DNA of 64,000 nt, taken from positions 1,178,001-1,242,000 of the forward strand of contig CAVRAV010000001.1 in assembly GCA_963719165.1 (NCBI GenBank), given 5' to 3'. The notes beneath the pieces are model-generated. The model ran no database searches and had not been told where the DNA came from. It saw only the letters and a list, made by a program, of their open reading frames with translations. This document shows, piece after piece, positions 27,034 through 36,841 of the stretch (position 1 is its first letter; each line of letters begins with the position of its first letter). Source of the DNA: JAOUEA01 sp963719165. GTDB lineage: Bacteria; Actinomycetota; UBA4738; HRBIN12. Made by a program: the position numbers and the translations under genes.

Positions 27034-28011
27034 TCACGCGCGCGCGGACAACGCGTCGACGGCTTCTTGGAACGTGGCGACCGATACCAGGCGCATGTCG
27101 CCCGTGTCGACGCCGGCCAGCTCGGCCATGTTGTCCTTGGGGACCAAGAAGATCGATGCGCCCGCCCGCTCGGCCGCCACCACCTTGTCCGTGATGCCGC
27201 CGATCGCGCCCACCGTGCCCTTGGGGTCGATCGTGCCCGTCCCAGCTATCGTCCGACCTTGCGTGAGATCGCCGGGCGTGAGCTCGTCGTAGAGGCCCAG
27301 GGCGAACATGAGACCCGCCGAGGGGCCGCCTACCTCCCCGCTGGAGATCTCCACGCCGAACGGGAACGCGTTGACGATCGAGATCCCGACCAATGGTCGA
27401 TCGGCGCCGGGGCATCGACCCTTCGTCACCTCCACGTCGTGCGTTTCGCCGGCCGCCTGCACCCGGAAATCGATGGGGCGCCCCGGCCGCGCGGCGTCGA
27501 GCAGCTTGGACGCGTCCTTGGCGGAAGCGACCTCATGGTCGTCGATCGCCACGATGGTGTCCCCCGCGTACAGCTTTCCGTCCGCGGGGCACCCCGACCC
27601 CGTGACCTCGATGAGGGCGCCCGTACCGTGGTCCTTCGGGTATCCCACGAGGTCGGCCAGCACGACGTAGGTGGCGTCGATCTTGCTCTGATCCATCTGG
27701 GAGATGGCCCGACGCTCCTCGGCCACCACGTCTTGGCCCGGCGGGTACAAGATCGCCTTGCTCACGACGGATCGATGGGGGTCGGCCCACGCCACCAGCG
27801 CCTGCAGCGGTGTCACCTGGTACCAACGCACGGTGGTCATGATGAGCTTGCCCGTCGACGGATATCGCGCGTGGCCCTGCACATCGATGAGCGGCGTCAC
27901 CTCGCGCGCGGGCCCCGGCCCTACGGCGTAGTAGGGCAGTCGCACGTAGGCGCCCACGAAGATCAGGCCCAGGACCAGGGTGAACGCGGCGATCTTGAGG
28001 AAGCGCTTCAT
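27034..28011 (-). CDS. PDZ and Lon-type serine protease, YlbL-like
   Basis: A 325-residue membrane-anchored protease. There is one N-terminal transmembrane helix (about 5-23), then a PDZ domain (about 130-200, TGSGCPADGKLYAGDTIVAI), and then an S16 (Lon-type) domain with the catalytic Ser in GEVGGPSAGLMFALGL and the catalytic Lys in GGITDKVVAAERAGA. In actinobacteria and Firmicutes these proteins (YlbL) act at the outer face of the membrane. The stop lies 86 nt from the UPF0182 start; the two often neighbour each other in actinobacteria, which supports functional association by context. Confidence 0.9.
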   Translation of the reverse strand: MKRFLKIAAFTLVLGLIFVGAYVRLPYYAVGPGPAREVTPLIDVQGHARYPSTGKLIMTTVRWYQVTPLQALVAWADPHRSVVSKAILYPPGQDVVAEERRAISQMDQSKIDATYVVLADLVGYPKDHGTGALIEVTGSGCPADGKLYAGDTIVAIDDHEVASAKDASKLLDAARPGRPIDFRVQAAGETHDVEVTKGRCPGADRPLVGISIVNAFPFGVEISSGEVGGPSAGLMFALGLYDELTPGDLTQGRTIAGTGTIDPKGTVGAIGGITDKVVAAERAGASIFLVPKDNMAELAGVDTGDMRLVSVATFQEAVDALSARA

Positions 28012-28123
28012 GGTGGGAACATCCGATGCTACCGGGGCGGCGAGGCTCGGGGATGGGTCGGCTCGATTGCCTTCTCCCCGAGGCCCGGTAGGACTAGGCT
28101 CTCGGGGCGCCGAGAGGAGTTCG

Positions 28124-28462
28124 ATGCTGGAGTACCTGTTGGTTCTACTGGTGGCCGGCGGCGTGGGCTATGGCGTCTACTGGCTGGCGCTGAGGTGGGG
28201 TCCCGGTGCCGAACCCGTGGTCCCGGCCGATGTCGGCGAATGGGACGGGTCCGAGGCTCCGCCCGACCCGATGCGCGAGGAGCCAGCCCCCCGGGGCGCC
28301 TACGTGCCGATCGCGGCGGGGCCGCTGTCGTGGCAATCACGACTCAGCGGCATCCTCGGCCTCGCGGTCGCCGTGGCGGTGGCGGCCATCGGCTCGGCCT
28401 TCGCGCTGTACGCGGCGGGCCAGCTGATCGCGCGGATGCTGCGATCGAGCGCGGCAGGCTAG
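28124..28462 (+). CDS. Small two-helix membrane protein
   Basis: A 112-residue hypothetical membrane protein. It has an N-terminal helix (LEYLLVLLVAGGVGYGVYWL), an acidic and Pro-rich middle (VVPADVGEWDGSEAPPDP) and a C-terminal helix (GILGLAVAVAVAAIGSAFAL). The RBS AGAGGAG is well placed before the ATG at 28124. I do not recognise the family. Confidence 0.6.
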   Translation: MLEYLLVLLVAGGVGYGVYWLALRWGPGAEPVVPADVGEWDGSEAPPDPMREEPAPRGAYVPIAAGPLSWQSRLSGILGLAVAVAVAAIGSAFALYAAGQLIARMLRSSAAG

Positions 28463-28482
28463 CCGCGTCCTCGCGTCCAGAC

Positions 28483-29490
28483 TTACTTTCGCCGCACCAG
28501 CTGGAATGCGGAACGATAGTCGTCGAGGTGCTCGAGCATGTGGCCGGCCCCGAGCACGACCGTCTCAAGCGGCCGTTCCGTGACGTGGACCGGAACCTCA
28601 CATTCCTGTGCCAGGAGCATGTCGAGCCCGCGCAACAGGCTCCCGCCGCCCGTGAGGAACATCCCCGTTTCCAGCACGTCGTGGGTGAGCTCCGGTGGCG
28701 CCTCGGACAGGCAACGGCGGGCGGCCTCCACGATGCCGCCGATCGGGGCGTCCATCGCCTGGCGCACCTCGTCCTCGGTGATCTTCACCTCGACCGTGTT
28801 GCCGCCCGAAAGCTCGCGTCCGATCACGACGGCCGCCTTGCCGACGGGCGAGGGGAACGCGGACCCGATGGCGATCTTGATCTCCTCGGCGGCCTTCTCA
28901 CCGATCACGACGCCGTAGCCCACACGGATGTGATCGCGGATGGCCGCATCGAGGTCGAAGCCGCCCACCGTGACGGCGTGCCCGCTCACCACGCCGCCCA
29001 TAGAGACCACGGCCATCTCGGAACGGCCGCCGCCGATGTCCACGATGAGGTTGCCCATCGGCTCGTGAACGGGCAGCCCCGCCCCGATGGCGGCGGCGAG
29101 TGGCTCCTCGACCAGCGTCACCTGCCGGGCGCCGGCGAACCGGATGGCCTCCTCGATCGCGCGCCGTTCGACCTCGGAGCTGAGGGAGGACACGCACACG
29201 AGGACGCGGGGGCGACTGAATCGCGCGAACCCGACCTTGCGGAGCACGACCTGCAGCATCCGTTGCGTGATGTCGAACTCCGTCATGGTGCCCGCCCGCA
29301 GCGGCCGAACCGCCACGACGTTCCCGGCGTCGCCCCCGATCATGCGCCAGGCGTCCTCCCCCATAGCCGATACCTCGCCGGTGGCGCCGTTCACTGCCAC
29401 GACGGTCGGCTCGTCGAACACGACGCCGGCGCCCATGCGATACACGAGCGTGTTCGCCGTGCCGAGGTCGATCGCCAGGTCGCGGCCCAT
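28483..29490 (-). CDS. MreB-like actin homologue
   Basis: A 335-residue bacterial actin of the MreB family, which forms membrane filaments that guide cell-wall synthesis. Phosphate loop 1 is AIDLGTANTLVY, phosphate loop 2 LIVDIGGGRSEMAVVS and the adenosine motif TGGGSLLRGLD. No mreC, mreD, pbpA or rodA is adjacent; the neighbour is moaE, with 0 nt between the two coding regions. Loop 2 has Arg-Ser where typical MreB has GTTE(D), so this may be a divergent paralogue (Mbl-like) and not the primary MreB. Confidence 0.88.
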   Translation of the reverse strand: MGRDLAIDLGTANTLVYRMGAGVVFDEPTVVAVNGATGEVSAMGEDAWRMIGGDAGNVVAVRPLRAGTMTEFDITQRMLQVVLRKVGFARFSRPRVLVCVSSLSSEVERRAIEEAIRFAGARQVTLVEEPLAAAIGAGLPVHEPMGNLIVDIGGGRSEMAVVSMGGVVSGHAVTVGGFDLDAAIRDHIRVGYGVVIGEKAAEEIKIAIGSAFPSPVGKAAVVIGRELSGGNTVEVKITEDEVRQAMDAPIGGIVEAARRCLSEAPPELTHDVLETGMFLTGGGSLLRGLDMLLAQECEVPVHVTERPLETVVLGAGHMLEHLDDYRSAFQLVRRK

Positions 29491-29916
29491 CTAGCTCCCC
29501 ATCACCCAATGGGCTTCGCCGTCGACGAGCGCCTCCTTCTTCCAGATGGGCACGTCCTCCTTGAGTCGCTCGATGCCCTGGCGACAGGCATCGAAGGCCT
29601 CCGACCGGTGGGGCGCGCTCGCCGCGACCACGACGCTCGTCTCCCCCACGGCGAGCGCCCCCGTTCGGTGCAGGATCGCGATCCTCCGGGCGGGCCAACG
29701 GCCGAAGATCTCCTCGGCGATCTCGGCGAGCCGCTCGGCGGCGAGTTCGTCCCAGGCCTCGTAGGTGAGCCCCGTCACGTCCCCTTCGGACGCGTGATCG
29801 CGGACGGTGCCCAGGAACACGCACGTGCCGCCCGCGCCGGGATCGGCCACGAACGCGAGGGCCTCGTCGACGGAGAGCGGCTCGGGCGTGATGCGCGCGA
29901 GGAGCCGGTCGGACAC
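29491..29916 (-). CDS. moaE: Molybdopterin synthase catalytic subunit
   Basis: A 141-residue MoaE, the large subunit of molybdopterin synthase, which adds dithiolene sulfur from MoaD thiocarboxylate to precursor Z. The family core is GTCVFLGTVRDH, LTYEAWDELA, ILHRTGALAVGETSVVVA, APHRSEAFDACRQGIERLK and the catalytic-lysine segment PIWKKE. No moaD or other moco genes are in the window. The stop is directly followed by the MreB-like start. Confidence 0.92.
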   Translation of the reverse strand: MSDRLLARITPEPLSVDEALAFVADPGAGGTCVFLGTVRDHASEGDVTGLTYEAWDELAAERLAEIAEEIFGRWPARRIAILHRTGALAVGETSVVVAASAPHRSEAFDACRQGIERLKEDVPIWKKEALVDGEAHWVMGS

Positions 29917-29938
29917 GAGCTCATCTTACGCATGGTCG

Positions 29939-29944
29939 TACGAT
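29939..29944 (+). promoter_or_regulatory. Leaderless-type -10 box (DUF2342 gene)
   Basis: TACGAT is followed by 7 nt and then the ATG at 29952, a spacing that would start transcription at or next to the start codon. This box also argues against the ATG at 29943, which overlaps it. Confidence 0.5.
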
Positions 29945-29951
29945 GGCTCGC

Positions 29952-31253
29952 ATGAGCGATGTCCCGCCCGGCTTCGGGCTTCCGTTCGGCGGCGACCCCG
30001 ACCTGTTCAAGGACGCACCGCTGTTCCGCGAGCTGCAGCGGGTGATGTCCTCGGCGAGCGGGCCCGTGAACTGGGAGCTCGCGCGTCAGGTCGGGATCGC
30101 GAACGTGGCCGAGGCCGGTGAGGATCGCGCGCCCACCGACGCGGACCTCCACGGACTCGAGGCCGCCGTGCGCGTGGCCGAGCTTCATGTTGCGGAGTTC
30201 ACGGGGCTCGAACCACCCTCCGACGTTGCCCCCGTCCGCGCGGTGCGCCGTGCCGAGTGGGTGACGGCGAACGCCGAGAGCATGAAGGATCTCCTCGACC
30301 CGGCGGCGGGACGCATCACGGAGGCGATGGCTCGCGCGTCCGCCGATCAGCTTCCGCCCGAGATGGCCGGGATGGGCGGGTTCATGGCGCAGCTCGGGCC
30401 GCTCTTGCTCGGCACCCAGGTGGGCAGCGTGCTGGGCTTCCTGGCGCAGCGGGTGCTGGGCCAGTACGACGTGGCCGTCCCGCGCAGCGGGCCCGGATCG
30501 GTCCTGTTCGTGGTGCCCAACATCGCTGCCTTCGAGCGTGACTGGTCGCTGGACGCGACCGACTTCCGTACCTGGGTGGCGCTGCACGAGGTGACCCACC
30601 GCTTCGAGTTCTCCCAGCGCTGGGCCCCCGCCCACTTCCGGGCACTGCTCGACGACTTCCTCTCCACCCTCACGATCGACATGGAGGGCATGCAGGCACG
30701 CCTCTCCACGCTCGACGCCGCGGACCCGGAGTCGCTGCAGTCGCTGATGGCTTCGGAGGAGGGCCTCTTCGGGGCCGAGCTCGACGACGAACAGCGCATC
30801 AAGCTCGCCCGCGTGCAGGCCTTCATGGCGGCGGCGGAAGGCTACGGCGACCACGTGATGCACGCCGTCGGCAGGGACCTCCTCCCCTCCTACTCACGCA
30901 TCGACGAGGCGATGCGGCGCTACCGAGAGGAGGAGACAGGCGATCCCGTGTTCGAACGGCTGCTTGGGATCGAGATGAAGCGCGAGCAGTACGTATCCGG
31001 GCGAGCCTTCTGCGACTCCGTGGTCTCCCTCACCGACGAGGCCACGCTCGCGCGGATGTGGACGTCGGCCGAGGCGATGCCGTCCCTCCCGGAGGTCCTC
31101 GAGCCGCGCCTGTGGCTCGCGCGACGGTGTGACGGCGGCGATACGCCCGGCGCCACCGCCTGCTTGGCCATGTCGCACGTTGGCAGGAGAGAGCTGTCCG
31201 CCGAAGCGACATCTCGTCGTATCCGGGCGGCCTACCCGACCAACGTCGCCTGA
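29952..31253 (+). CDS. DUF2342 zinc-dependent metalloprotease-like protein
   Basis: A 433-residue actinobacterial protein of the DUF2342 family (zinc-dependent metalloprotease / F420-associated hydrolase). The zinc site is WVALHEVTHRFEF (HExxH, near residue 211). The N-terminal block FGGDPDLFKDAPLFRELQRV and the block NWELARQVG are family-specific. The normal family end is near EPRLWLAR; about 40 further residues (CDGGDTPGATACLAMSHVGR and onwards) look atypical and may reflect a lost stop, since the damaged 31.2-36.8 kb patch begins here. The start at 29952 (MSDVPPGF) is chosen because the TACGAT box precedes it. Confidence 0.85.
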   Translation: MSDVPPGFGLPFGGDPDLFKDAPLFRELQRVMSSASGPVNWELARQVGIANVAEAGEDRAPTDADLHGLEAAVRVAELHVAEFTGLEPPSDVAPVRAVRRAEWVTANAESMKDLLDPAAGRITEAMARASADQLPPEMAGMGGFMAQLGPLLLGTQVGSVLGFLAQRVLGQYDVAVPRSGPGSVLFVVPNIAAFERDWSLDATDFRTWVALHEVTHRFEFSQRWAPAHFRALLDDFLSTLTIDMEGMQARLSTLDAADPESLQSLMASEEGLFGAELDDEQRIKLARVQAFMAAAEGYGDHVMHAVGRDLLPSYSRIDEAMRRYREEETGDPVFERLLGIEMKREQYVSGRAFCDSVVSLTDEATLARMWTSAEAMPSLPEVLEPRLWLARRCDGGDTPGATACLAMSHVGRRELSAEATSRRIRAAYPTNVA

Positions 31254-31267
31254 CCTATCGTTGCCTG

Positions 31268-32227
31268 ATGGAGTTGGACGGTCTGGGCGGTTCGAGGTGG
31301 GTCCCGCTAGAGGGGAAGACCTCGACGACGTCGTCAGACTGCTTGAGGCAGCGGACGAAGCGCTCGATCTTCCTACCGAACCGATGCGAGAGGAGCTGCG
31401 CTGGACTTGGCAACTGCCGACGACCGGCCTGGACCGCGACACGAGGATCCTTCGGGATGCGGGGACCGTCATCGCCTACGGGGAGGCCATCTGAAGCACC
31501 CCGAAGAGGGCGGGCCGCTGAGCCTTTTAGTCCGAGTCCACCCCGACTACCGCGGTGCCGGTATCGGGACATCGTTGACGACATGGGGCGAGAGACTCGC
31601 CGACGAGCGAGGAGCTGAGGGTGTCCGCTCCTTCGCAGCCGACCGCGATGCGTCGGCGCAGGACCTGCTGCGTTCGCGCGGGTACGTTCAGGTCCGCTCG
31701 TCATTCACGATGCGCAAGGATCTCGGAGCCGGGGAGGATCCGGGTACGCCTCCGCCGGGGTCAGCATCAGGCGGTACGAAGATGCTGACGAGCGTGTGCT
31801 GTATGAAGTGGATCAAGCGTCGTTCGCCGAGCACTGGAGTTTTCGCCCGACGTCGTTCGAGAGCTTCAACGAGGAATTGCACGGCGAGGATTGGGATCCA
31901 TCGCTCGTGTTCCTGGCCGCGGTCGGCGAAGAGACCGTCGGCCACGTCGTGTTGTTCCTCTTCGAGACGTGCGGATACGTCGGAATCCTTGGCGTCTTGA
32001 AAGAGCGGCGCCGTCGCGGGATCGGCCGGTCACTGCTTGGTCGCTCCTTCGCCGAGCTGGCGGGCCGAGGCATGCGGGAGGTTAGGCTCGGCGTGGACGC
32101 GCAAAACGTCCATGGCGCCGTCGCCCTGTACGAGGGTGTGGGCATGAGTGTCTATCGCCGCTACGACATCTTCGACATCGGAACCAACGAGGCCGCAGAG
32201 CTTGCCCGTGATGCCGAGAAGCGTTGA
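31268..32227 (+). pseudogene. Two-domain GNAT acetyltransferase, frameshifted
   Basis: The sequence encodes a tandem GNAT protein of about 320 residues spread over three frames. The N-terminal domain carries FEVGPARGEDLDDVVRLLEA, then VHPDYRGAGIGTSL (acetyl-CoA motif) and LLRSRGYVQVRSSFTMRKDL. The C-terminal domain runs from VSIRRYEDADERVLYEVDQA through LKERRRRGIGRSLLGR (second acetyl-CoA motif) to YEGVGMSVYRRYDIF. The frame changes near 31290, 31495 and 31755. The protein sequence stays GNAT-like on both sides of each change, so the breaks are single-base indels without other decay. Tandem GNATs of this kind resemble mycothiol synthase in layout, but specificity is unknown. Confidence 0.75.
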
Positions 32228-32244
32228 ATCGATGCTGGCGGCGT

Positions 32245-32898
32245 CTAGGAGCGGGACCGTGGCCTGGCCGCGGCGAAGAGGGCCGCAGAACCGACGACAT
32301 CGACATCCACGGCGCTGAAGGACAGCTTCAGGATGCGGCGGAGCCCATCGGCAGTGTCGTCCAGGTTGTCGAAGCCCCCTTGCTGGTTGGCGGCTCGCAG
32401 GAACGCGCGCGCGGGCTTCGTGTGGTTGCCTGGAGACCGAGGACGGTCCCACCGAAGAGGACCCCTCCGGGCTGAGGACATCCGCGATGTTCCTCACGGC
32501 GACCGCCTTGTTTCCCTCTGGCCCGCGAAGGCAGTGAAGCACGAAGCTGAGCGCCGCGGAGTCGAACGGTCCGTCGACCGGGAAGGGCTTCATCACGTCG
32601 GCCTCAACGGTGATCGGATGCCGTTCTCGAGTCGCTTCGCCGCGTGGCGAAGCACGGTCTGAGGGGTCCAGGGCGTGATCTCCGTTCGCGGGGCGGGTCC
32701 GCCCTCGATGAAGTAGCCGGTCCCAGGCCCAACGTCGAGGTGCCGGTGCCCCATGTGCTGTCGATATCGTCGACGCCCTGCGCACGGGAACCTTCCAGAC
32801 CGCCTTCGTCATGAACTCAGCACCCACACGTCGTAGATCGCGAGCATCGCCGCGTTGTACCCGGACTGCCCCTTGTACGACGGATCAGACTTGTCCAT
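32245..32898 (-). pseudogene. Class I SAM-dependent methyltransferase, frameshifted
   Basis: Pieces in several frames form one methyltransferase of about 215 residues: start MDKSDPSYKGQSGYNAAMLA and IYDVWVL (32898 down to about 32815), then HLDVGPGTGYFIEGG (SAM motif I), then ITVEADVMKPFPVDGPFDSA and ALSFVLHCLRG, then the C-terminal KPARAFLRAANQQGGFDNL and RILKLSFSAVDVDVVGSAA. At least four frame changes are needed. There are no in-frame stops within pieces that would point to long decay. The substrate is unknown. Confidence 0.7.
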
Positions 32899-32916
32899 GC
32901 CGGGAAGCATCCAAGG

Positions 32917-32957
32917 CGGGGGGGAGGGAGAAGGGGGGGGGGGGGAGGGAGGGGGGA
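32917..32957. repeat. G-rich tract with G-quadruplex potential
   Basis: Forty-one bases on the plus strand consist almost only of G with single A interruptions (runs of 7 or more, 3, 13, 3 and 6 G). This satisfies the four-G-run rule for an intramolecular quadruplex. It lies between the divergent methyltransferase and cyclase genes, where their promoters should be. A homopolymer of this length is also prone to sequencing error. Confidence 0.8.
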
Positions 32958-33026
32958 CCGTCTAGGCCTTGACCACGCCGCCGCCGGCCTGGCGTCCGGA
33001 CGAGGCGCGTGCCTAAGATGCGTCGC

Positions 33027-36000
33027 GTGGTCTGTCCCCGCTGCGGATCGGAAGCAGCACCGGGAGCGCGGTTCTGTTCGTCGTGTGGTTCTGAACTCGG
33101 TGCCCACGGTGGCCATGAAGAGCGCAAGCTGGTCTCGGTGCTGTTCATGGACATGGTCGAGTCAACGGCGCGTGCCGACGGCGCCGATCCCGAAGACGTT
33201 CGGACGCTGAACCGCCTCTACCTCCACGAGCTTCGGAGCCGGATCGAGGGGTTCGGCGGGGTCGTGGAGAAGTTCATCGGCGATGCCGTGATGGCCGCGT
33301 TCGGCGCGCCGCTGGCGCGGGACGACGATGCGGAGCGCGCCGTCCGCGCGGCGCTCGGTTCGCTCGAGGGGGTAGAGGAATTGAACCGGAAGCACCCTCA
33401 CTTGGACATCCGGGTCCGCGCGGCGGTCTGCACCGGCGAAGCCCTCGTGACGCTCGACGCGGGGCCGATCGAGCCGCTCGCGACCGGCGACATCGTGAAC
33501 ACCGCGGCCCGCTTCAATCGGCCGCTCCGCCCGGCCGGGTGATCGTCGGAGACGAGACCTACCGGTTCACCAAGGGCGTCTTTACGTTCGAGCCGATGGA
33601 TCCCACCGATGTGAAGGGCAAACGGGACCCGATCCTCCCGTGGCTGGTCGGTGAGGCCGTAGGGCAGCCGGCGTTCCGCCGGCCCTCATCAACGCGTTGG
33701 TCGGCCGGAGACGTGAGTTGCAGACGTTCCGCGACGCATGGGAGCGGGTCGTGGCGACGACTGAGCCGCACCTTTCACGGTGCTCGGCCCACCCGGCATC
33801 GGGAAGACTCGCTTCGCCGCGAGGCGACCGACGAACTCGAGCGGGGCGGGGCGCGGGTCCTCTGGGGTCGCAGCCTCCCGTACGGAGAGCAGACGCCGTA
33901 CCGCGCCGTCTCCGAGATCGTTGGATGGGCGGCCGGCATCTTCGAGGACGACCTCCGGCGACGCAGGAGCAAGCTCGAGGATCTGCTTTCGGCCTCTTGT
34001 CCAAAGAGGAGGCGGCCGAAGGGACGCGGTACTCTCTCTGCTGATGGGTCTCGGCCTCGACGAGCCGACCGAGTATCCGGTCCACCTGCAGTACGCGACG
34101 CGCCGGCTCGTCGAGGAGCTTGCCACCGCGATAGCTTGGTGCTCGTGTTCGAGGATGTCTACTGGGCCGACGACCGTTGCTCGACCTGATCGAGTACTTG
34201 ATCTCCCACGTGTATGCGAGCCGACGATGTTCGTCGGGCTGCACGCCCCGAGCTCCTCCAGCGGAAGAGTACCTGGGGGGCCGATGCGCCGGGACGAACG
34301 ACTCTGTCGCTCGACCGCTCACCGTCGACGAGGCCACCGACATGGTCTCCGGCATGATCGCTGCCGATGGCCGGACGGCGATCGACCGGGTGGTACAGAT
34401 CGCCGAGGGCAACCGCTGTTCCTCGAGGAGCTCGTCGCGGCGATCGACTCCGACCCCGAGGTGCTTCCACCGACGATCCGCGCGGCGACTGTCGCCAGGA
34501 TCGATGCGCTGCTTTCCGAGGCGCGTGCCACCTTGCTCCATGCCTCCGTCATGGGTCAGACCTTCTGGCGCGGAGTCGTGGCCTCCCTGGACGGCATCGA
34601 GGACGTCGACATCGCGCTCGACACGTTGGGGGCTACCGGGCTCGTGCGACGACAGGCTCGGAGCAGGGTGCGCGGAGACGTCGAGTACGCCTTCAAGCAC
34701 GTGCTCGTGCGCGACGCCGCGTACGAGATGCTCCCGCGGGCCACCAGGCGCACGCTGCACGCCGCGTGGCCGCCGAGATCGAACGCAGCCTGGACGAGCC
34801 GGACGAGGTCGCTGGATCCTGGCGTACCACTGTCGTGAGGCGGGCGAGTCCGAGCGAGCGGTCAGGTACTACCTGGCGGCTGCCGAGCGGGCGCGCGACG
34901 CATCGGCGACCGACGAGACGTGGGACCTCTACGGGAACGCGCTCGAGCTCGTAGGCTCCGACGAGCAGCGGCGCGCGACCGTCTAGAGCGAGGCGTCGCA
35001 CTCGTTGACTTGTGGGAGGCGGACCGATCGGTGGCGGAGCTCACCGACCCCTGCCCGAGCTCCAAGGTGGCAGGAGGTCGAAGCGCTCATCGCGTTGGCG
35101 CGTGCGATGGGTGGGACCGAGCGAACGGAAGAGACGTTCACGTGGGCGCGGCGGGCGCTGGAGCTCGCTTCGACCGAGGCGCCGGATCTCCAAGCCCGAG
35201 CGCTCGGCGTTCTGGGATTGGCACACTCGATGCGCGGAGAAGCCGGGGACCTCGCCCGAGCGGTCGAGATCGACGATCGAGCCCTCGCTGGGTGGCCGCC
35301 GGGAGCTCGTCCCTACGAGCTGTCCGAGCTCTACCACATGCACATCGCCACGAACTACTGGAGCGGCAGCTACGAGCGGGGACTCGAGCTCGCGCGCCAG
35401 GGATAGGAGATAGGTGGCCTCGGACCTCAAAGCGCGGAGTTCGTGATCGGGAGCTTCGGTCAGATCGGGCTCAACCTGGCCGGGCTCGGCCGCTACGAAG
35501 AGGCGATCGCTCGCGGCGAGGAGGCGATCGCGACCGCCCACCGACTAGGGGCGTGGGACGTCCGCGTGATGAACGACTCCACGAGCCCGCTCCGCGACGT
35601 GTACGAGTTCGACGAGGCGCGGCGACGAAGTGAACGCTTGGTCGATCGGTTGGGTCCGCAGAACAACATGGCGTGGATGAACGCGCGTGCGGATCTGGTC
35701 CCGCTCAGCTGCTTGCCGACGACCTCGACGTCGTCGAGCGGACCTGGCCCGCCGCGTGGGAGGACGCCATGGCGAGTCCGCTGGGAGCCTGGCTCATCAC
35801 GGGACGATTGGCGGTCGTGCGTGCGCAGCTGGAGCTCGAGCTCGGACGCCTGGACGAGTCCGTGACGTGGTCGGAGCGCGGGCTCGAGCTGACCCGACCG
35901 GTCGGCCGGAGGAATCGAGGTGGTATCGATGGTCACGCTCGGTCGAGCGCTCACGGCGAAGGGTCTACTCCCGAGGCTGCGGCGCAGCTGCACGATGCCG

Positions 36001-36216
36001 TCTCCCTCGCCGACGCGCTCGGTTCACCCCTGTACCGGTGGCAGGCACGGGCCGCGCTGGCGCGCGCCGTGCGGGGCGACCCCGACGAGGCGCCATCTGC
36101 GGATCGCCATCTCCAGGAAGCCATCAGCATCATCAACGGGATCGCCCGGCTCGCTCGTGCCTGAACGAGCGACCAGGTACCTCGCGGCGCGCGAGGTCGC
36201 CGAGGTCCTCGCGTGA
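33027..36216 (+). pseudogene. Zinc-ribbon class III cyclase with STAND ATPase and TPR domain, multiply frameshifted
   Basis: The reading frame begins VVCPRCGSEAAPGARFCSSCG (double zinc-ribbon), then a class III nucleotide cyclase: LVSVLFMDMVEST (first metal Asp), GGVVEKFIGDAVMAAFG (Lys and second Asp), GDIVNTAARF (transition-state Asn/Arg). An ATPase follows (VLGPPGIGKTRFA Walker A, LVLVFEDVYWADD Walker B), then YAFKHVLVRDAAYEMLP and a TPR-like helical region to about residue 1060. After 33540 the frame changes about twenty times, nearly always to the frame expected from loss of one base, and often at a CCC reduced to CC (for example GGCAACCGCTG where GN-PLFLEE requires CCC). One in-frame TAG lies at 35404. 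A TAAGAT box 7 nt before GTG 33027 suggests a leaderless start; ATG 33018 is an alternative. The end near 36216 is approximate. Confidence 0.8.
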
Positions 36217-36266
36217 GCTGGCTGACTCTACGGACGATCCCGAGGCGACGCCGTCGCTGCCCGTGC

Positions 36267-36795
36267 ATGGATCGAGTTCGAGGACGAGACACGGCCGTGG
36301 CGAGGTGGCGCGCTCGCGGGTATCGGCCGACCGACGCCGGCTACCTCAACCTGACACGCACCCTCGAGGATGCCGCCGACCTGGGCGCGCGGGACGACGC
36401 GTCCGACCCGTGGGTGAGCAAGACTCGAGGACCGAGCGTCGATCACCCATGCCGCGGTCGGCAGCGCGAAGCCGTTCGCCGCGTACGGGCCGACTACGCG
36501 TCCTTCCGTGCGTCGCCCGCCTATCCGCACGGGTGGACCCCTCTTGCGCGATGCCGGCGGCAGGGCGGCCTCGTGCTGCATCGCCTGGCCCGATCCGAGC
36601 CGCGCGGGGACGTGGGGTGCGACGCACGGAGATCGGGGGTGGATGCTGCTCGAGGGACTTCGACGGTTCGCGGCCGCCGGCATGACCTACGCCATCGTCG
36701 GCGTCGATCTCGACGATCCGGGCGCCGAGGCCTTCTACCGTTCCGTCGGCTTCCGGCCCGACCGCGTCCTCCGCGTCTACGAGCAGCGCCCTTGA
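36267..36795 (+). pseudogene. GNAT acetyltransferase, frameshifted and possibly 5' incomplete
   Basis: The beginning, WRARGYRPTDAGYLNLTRTLEDAADLG (cited as GYRPTDAGYLNLTRTLED), is in one frame. The end, MLLEGLRRFAAAGMTYAIVGVDLDDPGAEAF and YRSVGFRPDRVLRVYEQ, is in another. The acetyl-CoA motif between them (expected DHRGRGLG-like) is garbled around 36610-36640. The pieces match a GNAT C-terminal domain such as the second half of a tandem acetyltransferase. It ends the error-rich patch. The N-terminal boundary is uncertain. Confidence 0.6.
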
Positions 36796-36841
36796 GCCGC
36801 GATAGGTAGCATCCGGATGCCCCTCGACGACGGAGCGAAGC

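Noticed and set aside
27067..29955. Very long plus-strand open frame across the PDZ protease, mreB and moaE region
   Set aside because: It is antisense to three genes with clear catalytic motifs; the translated sequence is low-complexity Arg/His/Gly.
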